DNA of 43,841 nt from Pseudomonadota bacterium (GTDB taxonomy: Bacteria > Desulfobacterota > Desulfobulbia > Desulfobulbales > CALZHT01): assembly GCA_018823135.1 (NCBI GenBank), contig JAHJJF010000081.1, forward strand, positions 1 through 43,841. The letters run 5' to 3'. The notes below the pieces were generated by a model that saw nothing but the letters and a program-made list of their open reading frames with translations, was not told the DNA's origin and did no database searches. Of this stretch, positions 1 to 8,679 are shown piece by piece. The stretch's first letter is position 1. Every line of letters starts with the position of its first letter. Position numbers and translations under genes: made by a program.

Positions 1-73
1 AGGGATCAGGGTCAGGCTTGCATTATTGCATTGTTTGTTGTTTTTAAGACCCTGATAAAGCAAGCCCCAATTC

Positions 74-1651
74 TCATTCTTTTTTGCTGGGTACGGGTTT
101 TTCCTTTGGCGTTTCCTGTGGTGCTTTCGGGGGCACTTTTCCCGGAGAAATCTCTCCAAGATATTTGGGAAGTTCAATGCCAGCCATGCCTGCCACCTCA
201 TGCAGGGGGGGCAGGCTTTTAATCAATCCGGAAAGAAAGTTAGAGGTAGCGGTGCCGTCTTTGCCGCCTCCGGCGGAGTCCCAGACCGTGACTTTGTCGA
301 TCTTGATATTGCGGATCGCCTCGACCTGCAGCTGGACGATCTGTTCGATTTTTTCGGTCATAAGCAGGGTAGCCGCAGCTTTTGCATCGCCATTACAGCC
401 CTTCACCAGGCTAAGATAACCGGCCGCCTTACTTTCCAGCACCTGGCGCACACCCTCGGCCTCGGCCTGATATTTAAGAAGTATGGCATCGGCCTGACCT
501 TTTGCCTCTCGGCGGGTTTTTTCGGCTTCTGCATCAGCGGCAATCTCAATTTTGGTCTTATTAATTTCCTGGCGCACAACTTCTTCAGCGGTGAGCCTTT
601 CCTGCTCGGCCTTATATTGTGCTTTCTGAATCTCAACCTCAGCCTCGCGCCGCGCAACTTCGCCTCGTTGCAGGGCGGAAGCCTGTTTCACCGCCAGCTC
701 AGCATTGGCATCGGCGATATCAGCCTTGGCGCGGTTTTCGCCGTCCACCGCTTGAGCTTCCTGTTGTTGGACAATGATCCGGCGATCAGCCTCGGCTTTT
801 TTCTGACCCTTTGCCGACTCAGCCACATTTTCAGCAACTTTAATCTCTTTATCGCGGTTGGCTGCCGCTTCACCGATTGTGGCTTCCGCTTCCTGCTGCT
901 GGACAAAGACCCGCTGGTCGGCCTCAGCCTTTTTCTTGCCTTTTTCTGCCTGGGCCACGTTCTCCGCCACCCGAACTTCTTTCACCTTGGTCGCTTCGGA
1001 CTCACCAATGGCACCAAGTTTTTCCTGTTCAGCAACATCGACCTTGGCCTGGTTGATCGCCTCGGAGGCGGCTTTCTTCCCAATAGAATCGATATAGCCC
1101 GATTCATCCGTGATATCTGTAATGTTGACGTTGATCAAGTACAGGCCGATTTTGTTCAACTCAGGAGAAACATTCTTGCGGATCGATTCCAGAAAACTTT
1201 CACGATCCTGATTGATCTGCTCGATGGTGAGCGATGCTACGGTGAGGCGCAATTGGCCAAAGATAATTTCTTTAGCCATCTCCTCAATTTCCTTCTGTGA
1301 GAGGTGCAGCAAACGCTCGGCAGCAGAGGTCATGACCTCTGGTTCAGTGCTGATGCCGACAGTGAAGGTAGAAGGAACGTTGATGCGGATATTCTGTAAT
1401 GAAAGTGCTTTCTGCAGGGGAATGCTGATGGTCATCGGCGTCAGGCTGATGTAGGCATAATCCTGAATCAACGGCCAGATGAGGGCGCCGCCTCCATGGA
1501 TACAATTTGCCGATTGTCCCACCCCGACTTTGCCGTAGACCACCAGTATCTTGTCTGATGGACAACGTTTATATCGAGAAGCGAGAAAGATGATAGTTGA
1601 AACAACCAGAATAAGGAAAGCGGCAATGGGAAGAATCCAGAAATCGAACAT
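74..1651 (-). CDS. Flotillin-like SPFH/Band 7 membrane scaffold protein
   Basis: A 525-residue flotillin/YqiK-type protein. Residues 4-24 form an N-terminal membrane anchor, an SPFH/Band 7 region spans about 30-200, and a long Ala/Glu/Lys/Gln-rich coiled coil spans about 200-400. The tail, from about 505, is rich in Pro and Lys. Flotillins oligomerise into membrane microdomains that organise membrane protein complexes. Residues 215-258 and 259-302 form a tandem repeat with a 44-residue period, sharing VAENVA, KKAEAD and VQQQEA. The ATG is preceded by AAGGAG at a good distance. It lies 37 bp downstream of an NfeD-like gene on the same strand, the classic NfeD-flotillin operon pairing. The family assignment is secure; the cargo in this organism is unknown. 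Confidence 0.92.
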   Translation of the reverse strand: MFDFWILPIAAFLILVVSTIIFLASRYKRCPSDKILVVYGKVGVGQSANCIHGGGALIWPLIQDYAYISLTPMTISIPLQKALSLQNIRINVPSTFTVGISTEPEVMTSAAERLLHLSQKEIEEMAKEIIFGQLRLTVASLTIEQINQDRESFLESIRKNVSPELNKIGLYLINVNITDITDESGYIDSIGKKAASEAINQAKVDVAEQEKLGAIGESEATKVKEVRVAENVAQAEKGKKKAEADQRVFVQQQEAEATIGEAAANRDKEIKVAENVAESAKGQKKAEADRRIIVQQQEAQAVDGENRAKADIADANAELAVKQASALQRGEVARREAEVEIQKAQYKAEQERLTAEEVVRQEINKTKIEIAADAEAEKTRREAKGQADAILLKYQAEAEGVRQVLESKAAGYLSLVKGCNGDAKAAATLLMTEKIEQIVQLQVEAIRNIKIDKVTVWDSAGGGKDGTATSNFLSGLIKSLPPLHEVAGMAGIELPKYLGEISPGKVPPKAPQETPKEKPVPSKKE

Positions 1652-1688
1652 GATTACTCCTTTTGTTTAAGGCTTATACGATTGGGGA

Positions 1689-2270
1689 TCAGGGTATAAT
1701 TTCAACTACAAGAATATTAACGTTTACCTGGACTACACGCACCGGTGTGCCGGTGGGCACTTCATTCCCGTTTTTTTCGGTAGCATCGAATTCACGAAGA
1801 CGGTTTCGGAAATTAAGGCTGACCCGCCCTGTGCCGCCTTTTGGAATGGTGAGATACACGGTCCCGGTGCTTCCCACTGCATCAGCGGTCTTTAGCGTGC
1901 CGCTGGATTGCAGGTTAGCGGCCCCCTGAAACAGTTTGCCGATGACCCATACTGCAATCATTCCAGCTGCCACGGCACCGAGAATAGAGATGATCGCCCC
2001 CATCTGGCTCTGTCGGTAAAAGGCAAGCCCGACTAAACCGAACATCATGAAAAATGCCGAAAGTCCATGCATGGAAAGTATGCGAAAGCCCACGTCAGAA
2101 TCCACGTGCTCGGTATCAATACCCAAATCGCTGTCCACACCGACATCTGCATGGGTATCGCCGCCAATGAATTGCAACACGAGTTTTAAAAGAACAAAGA
2201 AGCCGCCAATGACGGCACACGCCAGAAAAAACATCTCCAACCCGTTAAAATCTGAAAAAGCCTTTACCAC
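1689..2270 (-). CDS. NfeD/YuaF-like membrane protein with C-terminal OB fold
   Basis: A 193-residue protein with membrane segments near residues 11-34, 68-85 and 90-113, and a soluble C-terminal domain (about 120-193) of the NfeD OB-fold type, with the usual glycine-rich strand pattern (TGTVYLTIPKGGTGRVSL). NfeD-like proteins are encoded beside flotillins and act with them in membrane microdomains. The start is a GTG at 2270, because AGGAGGT ends 5 bases before it; an ATG inside that spacer is out of frame and is followed at once by a stop. The flotillin gene follows after 37 bp, so the two are probably co-transcribed. Confidence 0.85.
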   Translation of the reverse strand: MVKAFSDFNGLEMFFLACAVIGGFFVLLKLVLQFIGGDTHADVGVDSDLGIDTEHVDSDVGFRILSMHGLSAFFMMFGLVGLAFYRQSQMGAIISILGAVAAGMIAVWVIGKLFQGAANLQSSGTLKTADAVGSTGTVYLTIPKGGTGRVSLNFRNRLREFDATEKNGNEVPTGTPVRVVQVNVNILVVEIIP

Positions 2271-2407
2271 GCCATACCTCCTTGTTTATCAGTCCTGGAT
2301 GTTATCGCTGCTAATTATGTTTTGCTCCAGACCCGAGCCGGTCCTTCCTGCCTTTTTGCAGTTTTCGGCTTGACCACTGAAACCGTTCAATTAATTCGAC
2401 CACAAAA

Positions 2408-2435
2408 AGCCTAACTCTTGAGAATTGTTTGTCAA
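2408..2435 (-). promoter_or_regulatory. Candidate sigma70 promoter for the nfeD-flotillin pair
   Basis: On the minus strand a perfect TTGACA (2430-2435) is followed after 16 bases by TAGGCT (2408-2413), about 140 bp before the NfeD-like start. The -10 matches only half the consensus, so this is a weak prediction. Confidence 0.25.
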
Positions 2436-2474
2436 CGGAATAATCAACAACACTGGTTTGTGATGGTTCTTTCC

Positions 2475-2503
2475 GGATAACTCATGAGTATTTGGGAAAC
2501 AGG
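2475..2503 (+). repeat. Copy 1 of a 29-bp dispersed repeat
   Basis: The sequence starting GGATAACTCATGAGTATTT and ending GGAAACAGG recurs at 16701-16729 with only three mismatches and in the same orientation. It lies between trmB and the NfeD-like gene. It may be the end of a decayed mobile element or an intergenic repeat family. Confidence 0.6.
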
Positions 2504-2529
2504 CCAATAGGGCATGAAGTTGTGCCTAG

Positions 2530-3192
2530 TCAGATCCGTTGATAAATCAAATCCCTGACTTCATGACCCTGCTGCAGGCCTCGTCGTTCAAATTGAGTCA
2601 AGGGGCGCGCCTCGGGGCGTGGGTGGAAATTGCCGGGACCGGCCCGATTGACAAAACCATCGGTTGACTCAATGACGCTCAGCATGTGCCGGGCATAATC
2701 ATCCCAATCGGTGGTGGCGTGGAAAAGGCCGCCGGGTTTGAGCACCTGCCGGAGCTGTTCAATAAAAGCGGCCTGCACCAGGCGGCGTTTCTGGTGGCGT
2801 TTTTTCGACCAGGGATCTGGGAAAAACAGGTACACTCCGGCCAGGCTTTGCGTTGGTAAATATTTCAAGACTTCGATGGCGTCCCGGCGATCTATCCGGA
2901 CATTGGTGATTTCCCTTTGCTGCAGGCGCTGCAACAGGCGGCCGACGCCGGGCAGATGCACCTCAATGCCCAGATAATCATTTTCCGGATGGCTGCCTGC
3001 CATTTCCAGCAGAGCATCGCCCATGCCAAAACCAATCTCCAGATGGAGGGGAGCATGGCGGCCGAACAATGCATCCGGGGTTAGCTCGCCTTCCACGGTG
3101 ATGCCGTAATCCTGCCATAATTCCGCCAGGGCGCGTTTCTGGGCCGGGAACATGTGCCCCTGGCGGCGCATGTAACTTCGAATCTGATACAT
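2530..3192 (-). CDS. trmB: tRNA (guanine-N7-)-methyltransferase TrmB
   Basis: A 220-residue class I SAM-dependent methyltransferase that forms m7G46 in the tRNA variable loop. The SAM-binding loop is LEIGFGMGD at residues 51-59, and the family signature FPDPWSKKRH lies at 124-133. ATTDWDDYA follows further on, as expected for TrmB. Length matches the family (about 220-240). The start codon overlaps the stop of the upstream membrane-protein gene (TAATG), so translation is probably coupled. It is the last gene of a four-gene minus-strand operon. Confidence 0.95.
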   Translation of the reverse strand: MYQIRSYMRRQGHMFPAQKRALAELWQDYGITVEGELTPDALFGRHAPLHLEIGFGMGDALLEMAGSHPENDYLGIEVHLPGVGRLLQRLQQREITNVRIDRRDAIEVLKYLPTQSLAGVYLFFPDPWSKKRHQKRRLVQAAFIEQLRQVLKPGGLFHATTDWDDYARHMLSVIESTDGFVNRAGPGNFHPRPEARPLTQFERRGLQQGHEVRDLIYQRI

Positions 3193-3563
3193 TAGTTTTT
3201 TGGTTTGCCAGCCTTACTCAAGGTAATTTTTTTGACGGCTTTCCGGGTGAGGATGCCAATAACCAGGCCAACACCAGGGATAATGCAGAGTGCCACAATG
3301 GTGAACATCCCTAAAACTATCCAGGTAGATCCGACTGCGAAGTAGGAATAAACCACCTGTCCGATATAGATGCCGAAAATTGCGGGCAGAGCTTTACGAA
3401 AAGATTGGGTGCTGTAGCCAACATAAACCAGCCCACCCAGCATAATCATTTGCCCCAGTAAAAAACCAATATCGGTATCAAAAGGCTCAATACGATCCGA
3501 TACAACAGGACAAACCGCCCAACTTATCGCACCCAGAATTATCCCGAATAGAATATATTTCAT
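3192..3563 (-). CDS. Small hypothetical membrane protein
   Basis: A 123-residue protein with about four hydrophobic segments (roughly residues 1-16, 28-48, 58-78 and 80-106) and a basic C-terminus ending in several lysines. I do not recognise a family. It overlaps the upstream peptidase gene by 4 bp (ATGA) and the downstream trmB by 1 bp, so it is clearly a translated operon member. Its partners do not suggest a specific role. Confidence 0.8.
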   Translation of the reverse strand: MKYILFGIILGAISWAVCPVVSDRIEPFDTDIGFLLGQMIMLGGLVYVGYSTQSFRKALPAIFGIYIGQVVYSYFAVGSTWIVLGMFTIVALCIIPGVGLVIGILTRKAVKKITLSKAGKPKN

Positions 3564-4687
3564 ATCAAGGAAAGATCAGTGTCGGCGAGTGCCACGTCAT
3601 ACATGAGGTCAAGATAGATTTCAGCAGCCAGACAGATCTGTTGAAACGAAGCTGATTCATCATGGGAGTGGGCCTGTGCCAGTTGCCCTGGACCCAGAAT
3701 AATCGGCTTAACCCCTGAAGCCCAGATCTGATTGGCATCCGAGTGACTTCTGAAGGCATCTGAAGACCACGGGAGATTGTGGGATTTAAAAACATTTTTT
3801 ATCGTATCCACAACCGCGGCTTTCTCCGGGATCTGATAGCCGGCCGCGATGGTTACACTGCGAAACCCCATTTCAATATTGTGGAGGCTGTCTTTCTTGG
3901 ACAGGGCGATTTCCTCCATGTCTATAAGTATCGCTCCGATATCCATGCCTGGAGGAACATGCAGATCCAGCCATGCTTCGCAACGCTCCGGCACCGCAAA
4001 GCCCGAATGCGAACTGAACAGGTCCCGGATATTATAGTTTACCTGCGGATGTCTGGATTCAAGCTGGTGAGTCAGGCGCAGAAGCGTCTGGAGCATTACT
4101 TCAATGGCATTATGGCGGCGTTTGGCCAGGGATGCATGCTGCCTTGTGCCCCGGGCTGAGAGCTGGATTTCCACATAACCATATGATTGAAGGCAGGGAA
4201 CCATATCCGTTGGTTCACCGATAATCGCCCACGGGAAATGATAGGATTTCATCAGCTTTTCAGCGCCGTCGCCGCTCTCCTCCTCACCGACCACAAGACA
4301 GAGAGCTATGGGGGCTTCTGAATTCCCAGCCTCCTGGAAGGTCAGGAATGCTTCCAGCATCGCAGCGCAACCGCCCTTCATGTCGGCAACTCCCAGGCCC
4401 TGGACCCGGTCGCCCTGGACGCTGTAGCTGTAATTATCCAGGTCAGGAGCGGCAACCGTGTCAATATGTCCGATAAAAGCCAGCTGGATATCTTTTTCCG
4501 CTGGTGCCAGAATGATATTATAGCGGTCCTCGTCCACTGCCTGGATAATCACCGGGATATTGCGTCGTTTCAGATATCCCTTGAGAAAATCAAGGACATC
4601 GCCTTCTTTGCCGGAAGGACTGTAAATGTCCACCAGGCGCTGCAGCAGTTTTCCAAGGCGTTGGGGTTGGATGCGATTAGTTGTCAT
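3560..4687 (-). CDS. M20 family metallopeptidase (ArgE/DapE/LysK type)
   Basis: A dinuclear zinc amidohydrolase of the M20 clan. With the ATG at 4687 it has 375 residues. Metal-site motifs are in order: GHIDTV at 73-78, the bridging aspartate in VADMKGG near 102, GEEES near 134-138, GEPTDM near 157-162, and the C-terminal histidine in AQAHSHDE near 340. These enzymes remove N-acyl groups from amino acids such as acetylornithine or succinyl-diaminopimelate, or cleave dipeptides; the substrate cannot be told here, and no arginine or lysine genes adjoin. An in-frame TTG six codons upstream exists, but the ATG, which overlaps the end of the acetyltransferase gene by 11 bases, is preferred. Pairing with a GNAT gene may mean they act on the same acylated substrate (inference). 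Confidence 0.85.
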   Translation of the reverse strand: MTTNRIQPQRLGKLLQRLVDIYSPSGKEGDVLDFLKGYLKRRNIPVIIQAVDEDRYNIILAPAEKDIQLAFIGHIDTVAAPDLDNYSYSVQGDRVQGLGVADMKGGCAAMLEAFLTFQEAGNSEAPIALCLVVGEEESGDGAEKLMKSYHFPWAIIGEPTDMVPCLQSYGYVEIQLSARGTRQHASLAKRRHNAIEVMLQTLLRLTHQLESRHPQVNYNIRDLFSSHSGFAVPERCEAWLDLHVPPGMDIGAILIDMEEIALSKKDSLHNIEMGFRSVTIAAGYQIPEKAAVVDTIKNVFKSHNLPWSSDAFRSHSDANQIWASGVKPIILGPGQLAQAHSHDESASFQQICLAAEIYLDLMYDVALADTDLSLI

Positions 4688-5243
4688 TTTTTTTATCAGA
4701 GGCAACTGCGGGTGAAGGAGTTACCCGTGTTTTTTTCTCAAGGGCCTGTTTCTCGGCCGCCACATTCATGGTCAGATAGATATGCTCTTCGGGATGGCCG
4801 AATCCGAGCTTGCGAAACAAACGAAGGGCAGGAAGATTTTCACTTTGCGTATCGACAAGCAACATCCGGACGTTACATTTGAGCATGATATCCTTGAACC
4901 GGCGAAACAGCTTTTCCGCAAGGCCTTTCCTCTGAAATTCAGGTTTTATTCCCAGCCAGACCAGATAGCCGTATTTCCAGGCAGAATGACTTTTCTCGAT
5001 GGTAGTTCCCAAAGCAAAACCGATGATATCGTCATCGAGCTCCGCCACAATACAGAATTCGGTGTCACTATGAAAAAGTCCGACAACTTCATACGGATCC
5101 CAGGTGCGATACATGTTGGGAACCGTTTCGACCTTGAAGAGGTCTTCGCCCAGGTGAAATACTTCCGGCAGATCATCAATCTCCATTTCACGGATCTTTA
5201 TGTTTAAACGTTTCATGTCCTTGCTCGATGATTCTTTATCCAT
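4677..5243 (-). CDS. GNAT family N-acetyltransferase (RimI-like)
   Basis: A 188-residue acetyl-CoA-dependent acyltransferase. The pyrophosphate-binding loop is FQRKGLAEK at 103-111, preceded by the central strand VWLGIKP, and the typical late motif ENLPALRLFRKLGF follows. The C-terminal 30 residues are a charged, probably disordered tail ending DKKNDN. It is the first gene of a tight operon with an M20 peptidase, a membrane protein and trmB. The acceptor (a protein N-terminus or small molecule) is not evident. Confidence 0.8.
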   Translation of the reverse strand: MDKESSSKDMKRLNIKIREMEIDDLPEVFHLGEDLFKVETVPNMYRTWDPYEVVGLFHSDTEFCIVAELDDDIIGFALGTTIEKSHSAWKYGYLVWLGIKPEFQRKGLAEKLFRRFKDIMLKCNVRMLLVDTQSENLPALRLFRKLGFGHPEEHIYLTMNVAAEKQALEKKTRVTPSPAVASDKKNDN

Positions 5244-5321
5244 GATTTTTCCCCAACTTTAAATCGTAATATGTTCGGTGCCCACTGAAGCATGCAGAGA
5301 CAGAGCATCCTGTGTCTCATT

Positions 5322-6002
5322 TTAAAGTGTAGCCTTTTGGGCCGCCTTTTTCACCCATTTAGCCATCTCGCCGTTCAGAAACATGTTTTCCTGCATTTCA
5401 ACGGCAAGGGTTGACTGCAAGGTATCGTCATAATCATGTCCCGGCCACACCACGGTTTCGGGCGGCAGTACGGCAATTTTAATTGCCAGGGATTCAAGCA
5501 GGCGGTCGATGCTTCCACCCGGGACATCCGTTCTGCCTGATCCTCCCACAAAAAGCGTGTCCCCTGCAAAGAGATTACCTTCAGCCAACAGGCAGATCGA
5601 ACCGGGTGAATGGCCCGGGGTGTGGAGCACCTGCACCCTGATTGTGCCGATTGCAAGGATATCCCCGTCTTTCACTGTCCTGTCTGCCGGCAGGGTCATG
5701 GACATTCCCTGCGGGGCAAAAAAGTCAATGGCCTGCTGATTTGTGAGCATGGCATTGTCGGCCTCGTGGATCACTACCCGGGCGCCGAAAGCCTTTTTCA
5801 GCATCTGGTTGCCGTGGGTATGGTCAGGGTGATAATGGGAGTTGACAATGTATTTTATCTGCAGGCCAAGTTCATTGACCGCGGCAAGTATCTTGTCCTC
5901 ATCGCCGCCGGGATCAAAAACCAGCCCTTGCCGGGTTTCCTCGCAACCCAGGATATAGCAGCAAACATCAATGTCCCCGGTAAGCATCTGCCTGATGATC
6001 AT
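5322..6002 (-). CDS. MBL-fold metallohydrolase (glyoxalase II-like, YcbL type)
   Basis: A 226-residue metallo-beta-lactamase fold hydrolase. The zinc motif HxHxDH is HYHPDH at 56-61, followed by TPGHSPGS and AGDTLFVGGSGRTDVPGG, then PGHD. This set is typical of the small YcbL-like glyoxalase-II relatives. Likely activity is thioester hydrolysis such as S-lactoylglutathione or a related thiol conjugate. The nearby exported rhodanese raises the alternative of a persulfide-related role, but the sequence lacks anything that singles that out. It is transcribed alone. Confidence 0.85.
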   Translation of the reverse strand: MIIRQMLTGDIDVCCYILGCEETRQGLVFDPGGDEDKILAAVNELGLQIKYIVNSHYHPDHTHGNQMLKKAFGARVVIHEADNAMLTNQQAIDFFAPQGMSMTLPADRTVKDGDILAIGTIRVQVLHTPGHSPGSICLLAEGNLFAGDTLFVGGSGRTDVPGGSIDRLLESLAIKIAVLPPETVVWPGHDYDDTLQSTLAVEMQENMFLNGEMAKWVKKAAQKATL

Positions 6003-6060
6003 GGTTCTCCCCTTTATCTTCGAGAATAAGTCTTTTCATGATATCATAATAGATACATTT

Positions 6061-6089
6061 TTTATGAAATTTCTGTCACTATCCGTCAA
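6061..6089 (-). promoter_or_regulatory. Candidate sigma70 promoter of the MBL hydrolase gene
   Basis: Minus strand TTGACG (6084-6089), a 17-base spacer and CATAAA (6061-6066), about 60 bp upstream of the MBL start. The spacing is ideal and both boxes are moderate matches. Confidence 0.4.
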
Positions 6090-6118
6090 CCTTTAAAAGA
6101 TAACGGATCGATTTTTTT

Positions 6119-6316
6119 CTAGGAGCCTGTCGGAGAATTCTGAATCTACTGCAGGTAGCGAAGACTCCGAAATTGATAAAATCGGCACATATTCCCATAA
6201 TTTTTCATTAAATAACAGCGTAGCGGTGTCGGCTGCTATTCGCTGCAAATTTCCGAAAATCTGGTCTCGATCTCTCACTTTTTCGTTACGATTTTAATTC
6301 TCCGACAGGCTCCTAG
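6119..6316. mobile_element. MITE-like element with perfect 21-bp terminal inverted repeats
   Basis: The sequence CTAGGAGCCTGTCGGAGAAT(T) at 6119-6139 is repeated as a perfect reverse complement at 6296-6316, giving a 198-bp element with no credible coding sequence. The outermost CTAG is itself palindromic, so it could be part of the repeat or a 4-bp target duplication. Size, perfect ends and lack of a transposase fit a miniature inverted-repeat transposable element, probably mobilised in trans by a full-length insertion sequence elsewhere in the genome. Confidence 0.75.
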
Positions 6317-6334
6317 CCGCAGAAAAAAGAGGGG

Positions 6335-6397
6335 AGGGGAGGCATTGGAAGGAGAGTGGATAGGGGAGGCATTGGAAGGAGAGTGGATAGGGGAGGC
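6335..6397 (+). repeat. 27-bp tandem repeat, about 2.3 copies
   Basis: The unit TAGGGGAGGCATTGGAAGGA + GAGTGGA occurs in full at 6361-6387, nearly in full just before it (6335-6360), and as a 10-base partial copy after it (6388-6397). It is purine-rich on the plus strand, begins 18 bp after the MITE-like element, and lies in the non-coding space downstream of the rhodanese gene. Confidence 0.85.
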
Positions 6398-6538
6398 AAA
6401 TCCATAGTCGGAGCAGGGTCACGGGGTAGTGAAAAAAAGCATTGTCCGTTGTCCAAGCACACAATAATGCATGCAGACTATGCTCCCGCGTGGCCCTGCT
6501 CCCGCGCAAATCTGGACGGTTTTTTTTGGGGTAATAGC

Positions 6539-7498
6539 TTATTTTTCCGTAGGCAAGTCCTCTCTGTTCCCCCAGATTACCCAGGAATCGTCGTAATTTG
6601 CCGGGTCCGTGAATCCCATAAGTCTGAATATGAGATAGGTCAACGTGGAGCGTGTTCCTGTCTGGCAATGAGGTATTGCCCTTTTATTTTTGTCCATGCT
6701 GCCGTATATCTTTTCAAGCTCATTCATCGGTTTAATTTTACCTGTTGTTGTATCGTACATTTCAGTATGTGAAACATTTAGCCTGCAGTTGGGAATATGT
6801 CCGCCCTTTTTTGCCCGGACATCAAGGCCTTTGTATTCGGCCGGAGTCCTGGAATCGACAAGCTGAGAGCCCTTACTCTTCCCTTGAGCTATCGTCAGCA
6901 CCTCTTCTGAAGTTGAGATCCTCTTTTGCATTGTATCAGGATTTGCCTTGAACTTTGCCTTGAGAAGCTTTGTTGCAGTAGTTTCGAGTTTCTTCCCCTC
7001 TGTCTCCCATGCCTCGATCCCTCCATTCAAGAAGCGGACATCCTTATGGCCAAGCCACTCCATAACCCAGAAACCAACGGTTGCATGCGTAATTCTCTTT
7101 TTGTCACCGTAAATCACCAGGGTTGTATCATTGTTTATTCCGGCATTCCCGATAATTGCTTCATATTTTTCGGTGTCATATTTCCTGGGATCTTTCGGGT
7201 CGGCAAAAACAGTTGATGTCTCCTTTGTTCTGAGGATTTTTGAACAATCACCTCCAATAGTTATGGCGCCTGGAATATGTCCGTCATCATAACCTTTTAA
7301 GGCTTCACCTGTTTTGTCGGTGACAGTCTTTGTGTCTCTGCAGTCAAGCACAATCCACGTCCCCATGTTTTTCACTATATCTGCCGGTGTGACTAAAAGT
7401 TGTGGGTTTGCATACTCTGCACTATCTGCCTTTGAGGCAATAAACAACAGTGCGATAATCAAAATCAAAAATAATCTTAAACCTTTCTTGTTTTCCAT
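6539..7498 (-). CDS. Exported two-domain rhodanese (thiosulfate sulfurtransferase-like)
   Basis: A 319-residue protein with a signal peptide (about residues 1-27, KADSA-E cleavage region), so probably periplasmic. It has two rhodanese domains: an N-terminal one (about 35-170) with the structural motifs LDCRD and GHIPGA but no cysteine in the active loop, and a C-terminal catalytic one with GGHIPN and the loop HCQTGTRS, where Cys278 would carry the persulfide. It would transfer sulfane sulfur from thiosulfate or mercaptopyruvate to a thiophilic acceptor. AGGAGG precedes the ATG. It is monocistronic, with the MITE-like element and repeats downstream. Confidence 0.88.
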   Translation of the reverse strand: MENKKGLRLFLILIIALLFIASKADSAEYANPQLLVTPADIVKNMGTWIVLDCRDTKTVTDKTGEALKGYDDGHIPGAITIGGDCSKILRTKETSTVFADPKDPRKYDTEKYEAIIGNAGINNDTTLVIYGDKKRITHATVGFWVMEWLGHKDVRFLNGGIEAWETEGKKLETTATKLLKAKFKANPDTMQKRISTSEEVLTIAQGKSKGSQLVDSRTPAEYKGLDVRAKKGGHIPNCRLNVSHTEMYDTTTGKIKPMNELEKIYGSMDKNKRAIPHCQTGTRSTLTYLIFRLMGFTDPANYDDSWVIWGNREDLPTEK

Positions 7499-8679
7499 TT
7501 TTTACCTCCTCTTTAGGGATTAATTCTGCGTTCTGCTGCATCGAAAACTGGGAATAGATTGTTTTTTTACGGCAAATAATGTTTTACGTGTGCCGTCAGG
7601 GTGAGCAGGAAGACTGCCGGCACCATTACCCGTTGATGTTTTTTCTTTCATCCATTGCGTGGAGAGATCAGATTCTGCTTTTTCTGATGCTGGATTTAAT
7701 ACCAGAAGTTGAAGCGATACTTCATTCGGGTTTTGCTACAATATCGGGGAGATATACAGATAGAAACTGGGACCAAATTACGCAATTCTGAATGGGATGA
7801 CTTTGTCTGCTGCCGGGCTTTTCCTGCTAAAAAAGCGCGGCAGCAGACAAGGCATATCTGCCGGCCACCACCATCTATGACATGAAAAGAGGCTCTGAAA
7901 AACGGCTAGATAAAAAATAATGTTCTGATGTCTTGGCCGGTATATTTTCCCCGGCTTGACATTCTCTTTGATATGCTTCGGGATAGGCTTGAGTTTTTTA
8001 CCCAGCAAATTTGGGGCACCTCTTATCAGATATTATCTGATTGATGAGGGTGTCTGTTTTTCGTGGGGAACCTGAGCCCATACCGTTTGAAATCACCGGC
8101 CAGCCGTAAACCTGCAACAACGGAATTGCGCCTCTTCAGATCAAGTGTATTGATTTGTTAGTGGTTTTTCAATCGATTATTTCGGATTCCAGGTTTTAGC
8201 CCGCATTTCTCACAAATCGAAACAGTTGCTAGTCAGCAGGGCAGGGAGTTTGGCAATATGTGAATATGCCAAATCATTGATTTGTGCAACCATCCCTGAA
8301 AATTGTGGCGGGATAAGTGAGGGTTTTCCATCATATCAAACAGGAAGAATCCACAGAAGTTGTTTTCTGGCCCATCGTCAATGCAAGTGGACGTTAGACT
8401 CTATTGGATTCGAATGTCAAACTTGACAATTAGTTGCATTCCAGGCTAACACTCTCATCTGCCATTGACCTGCATCCTTGACGGGAAGGAATTCTTTGTT
8501 GAGTTATTACAAATTGTTTTCGAGGATTATGCAATGTTATGCATCAATCACCAAAAACAATATGGCCGACCTGCGGCGTCCGCATGAACGCTCACGGATT
8601 GAGGATTGAGGAAGGGGTGCGCCTCCCAGCCTGATTTAAGCGCGGCAAAAGCACGACCTTACGGACGGAAACAAATAGC
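7499..8679. other. 1.2-kb stretch with no convincing gene
   Basis: Several short open frames occur on both strands, but none has a good ribosome-binding site, recognisable motifs or protein-like composition. The only clear feature is the 17-bp sequence at 8197-8213 that recurs inverted at 13060-13076. Together with the repeats nearby, the stretch looks like decayed or recombined DNA. Confidence 0.6.
8197..8213 (+). repeat. Left copy of a 17-bp inverted repeat bounding the katG segment
   Basis: TAGCCCGCATTTCTCAC here is found as its exact reverse complement at 13060-13076. Both copies point inward, the arrangement of terminal inverted repeats. No transposase lies between them. Confidence 0.65.

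Noticed and set aside
6-68. Possible pseudoknot after the flotillin stop (two crossing complementary pairs of 7-8 bases)
   Set aside because: The pairs are TCAGGGTC with GACCCTGA, and GGCTTGC with GCAAGCC. They are short and at the window edge, and may only reflect the short intergenic repeat noted there.
200-1300. A 366-codon plus-strand open frame
   Set aside because: It runs antisense to the flotillin gene; the repetitive Ala/Glu-rich codons keep the opposite frame open. The translation is Leu/Phe-rich with no family resemblance.
6093-6278. A 61-codon minus-strand frame within the MITE-like element
   Set aside because: It runs across the element's left end into flanking DNA and has no transposase motif, so it is not the element's gene.
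7579-8426. Open frames of 66-76 codons at 7579-7791, 7778-8008 and 8226-8426
   Set aside because: No ribosome-binding site, no motif and no consistent codon bias; treated as chance frames in a decayed intergenic stretch.
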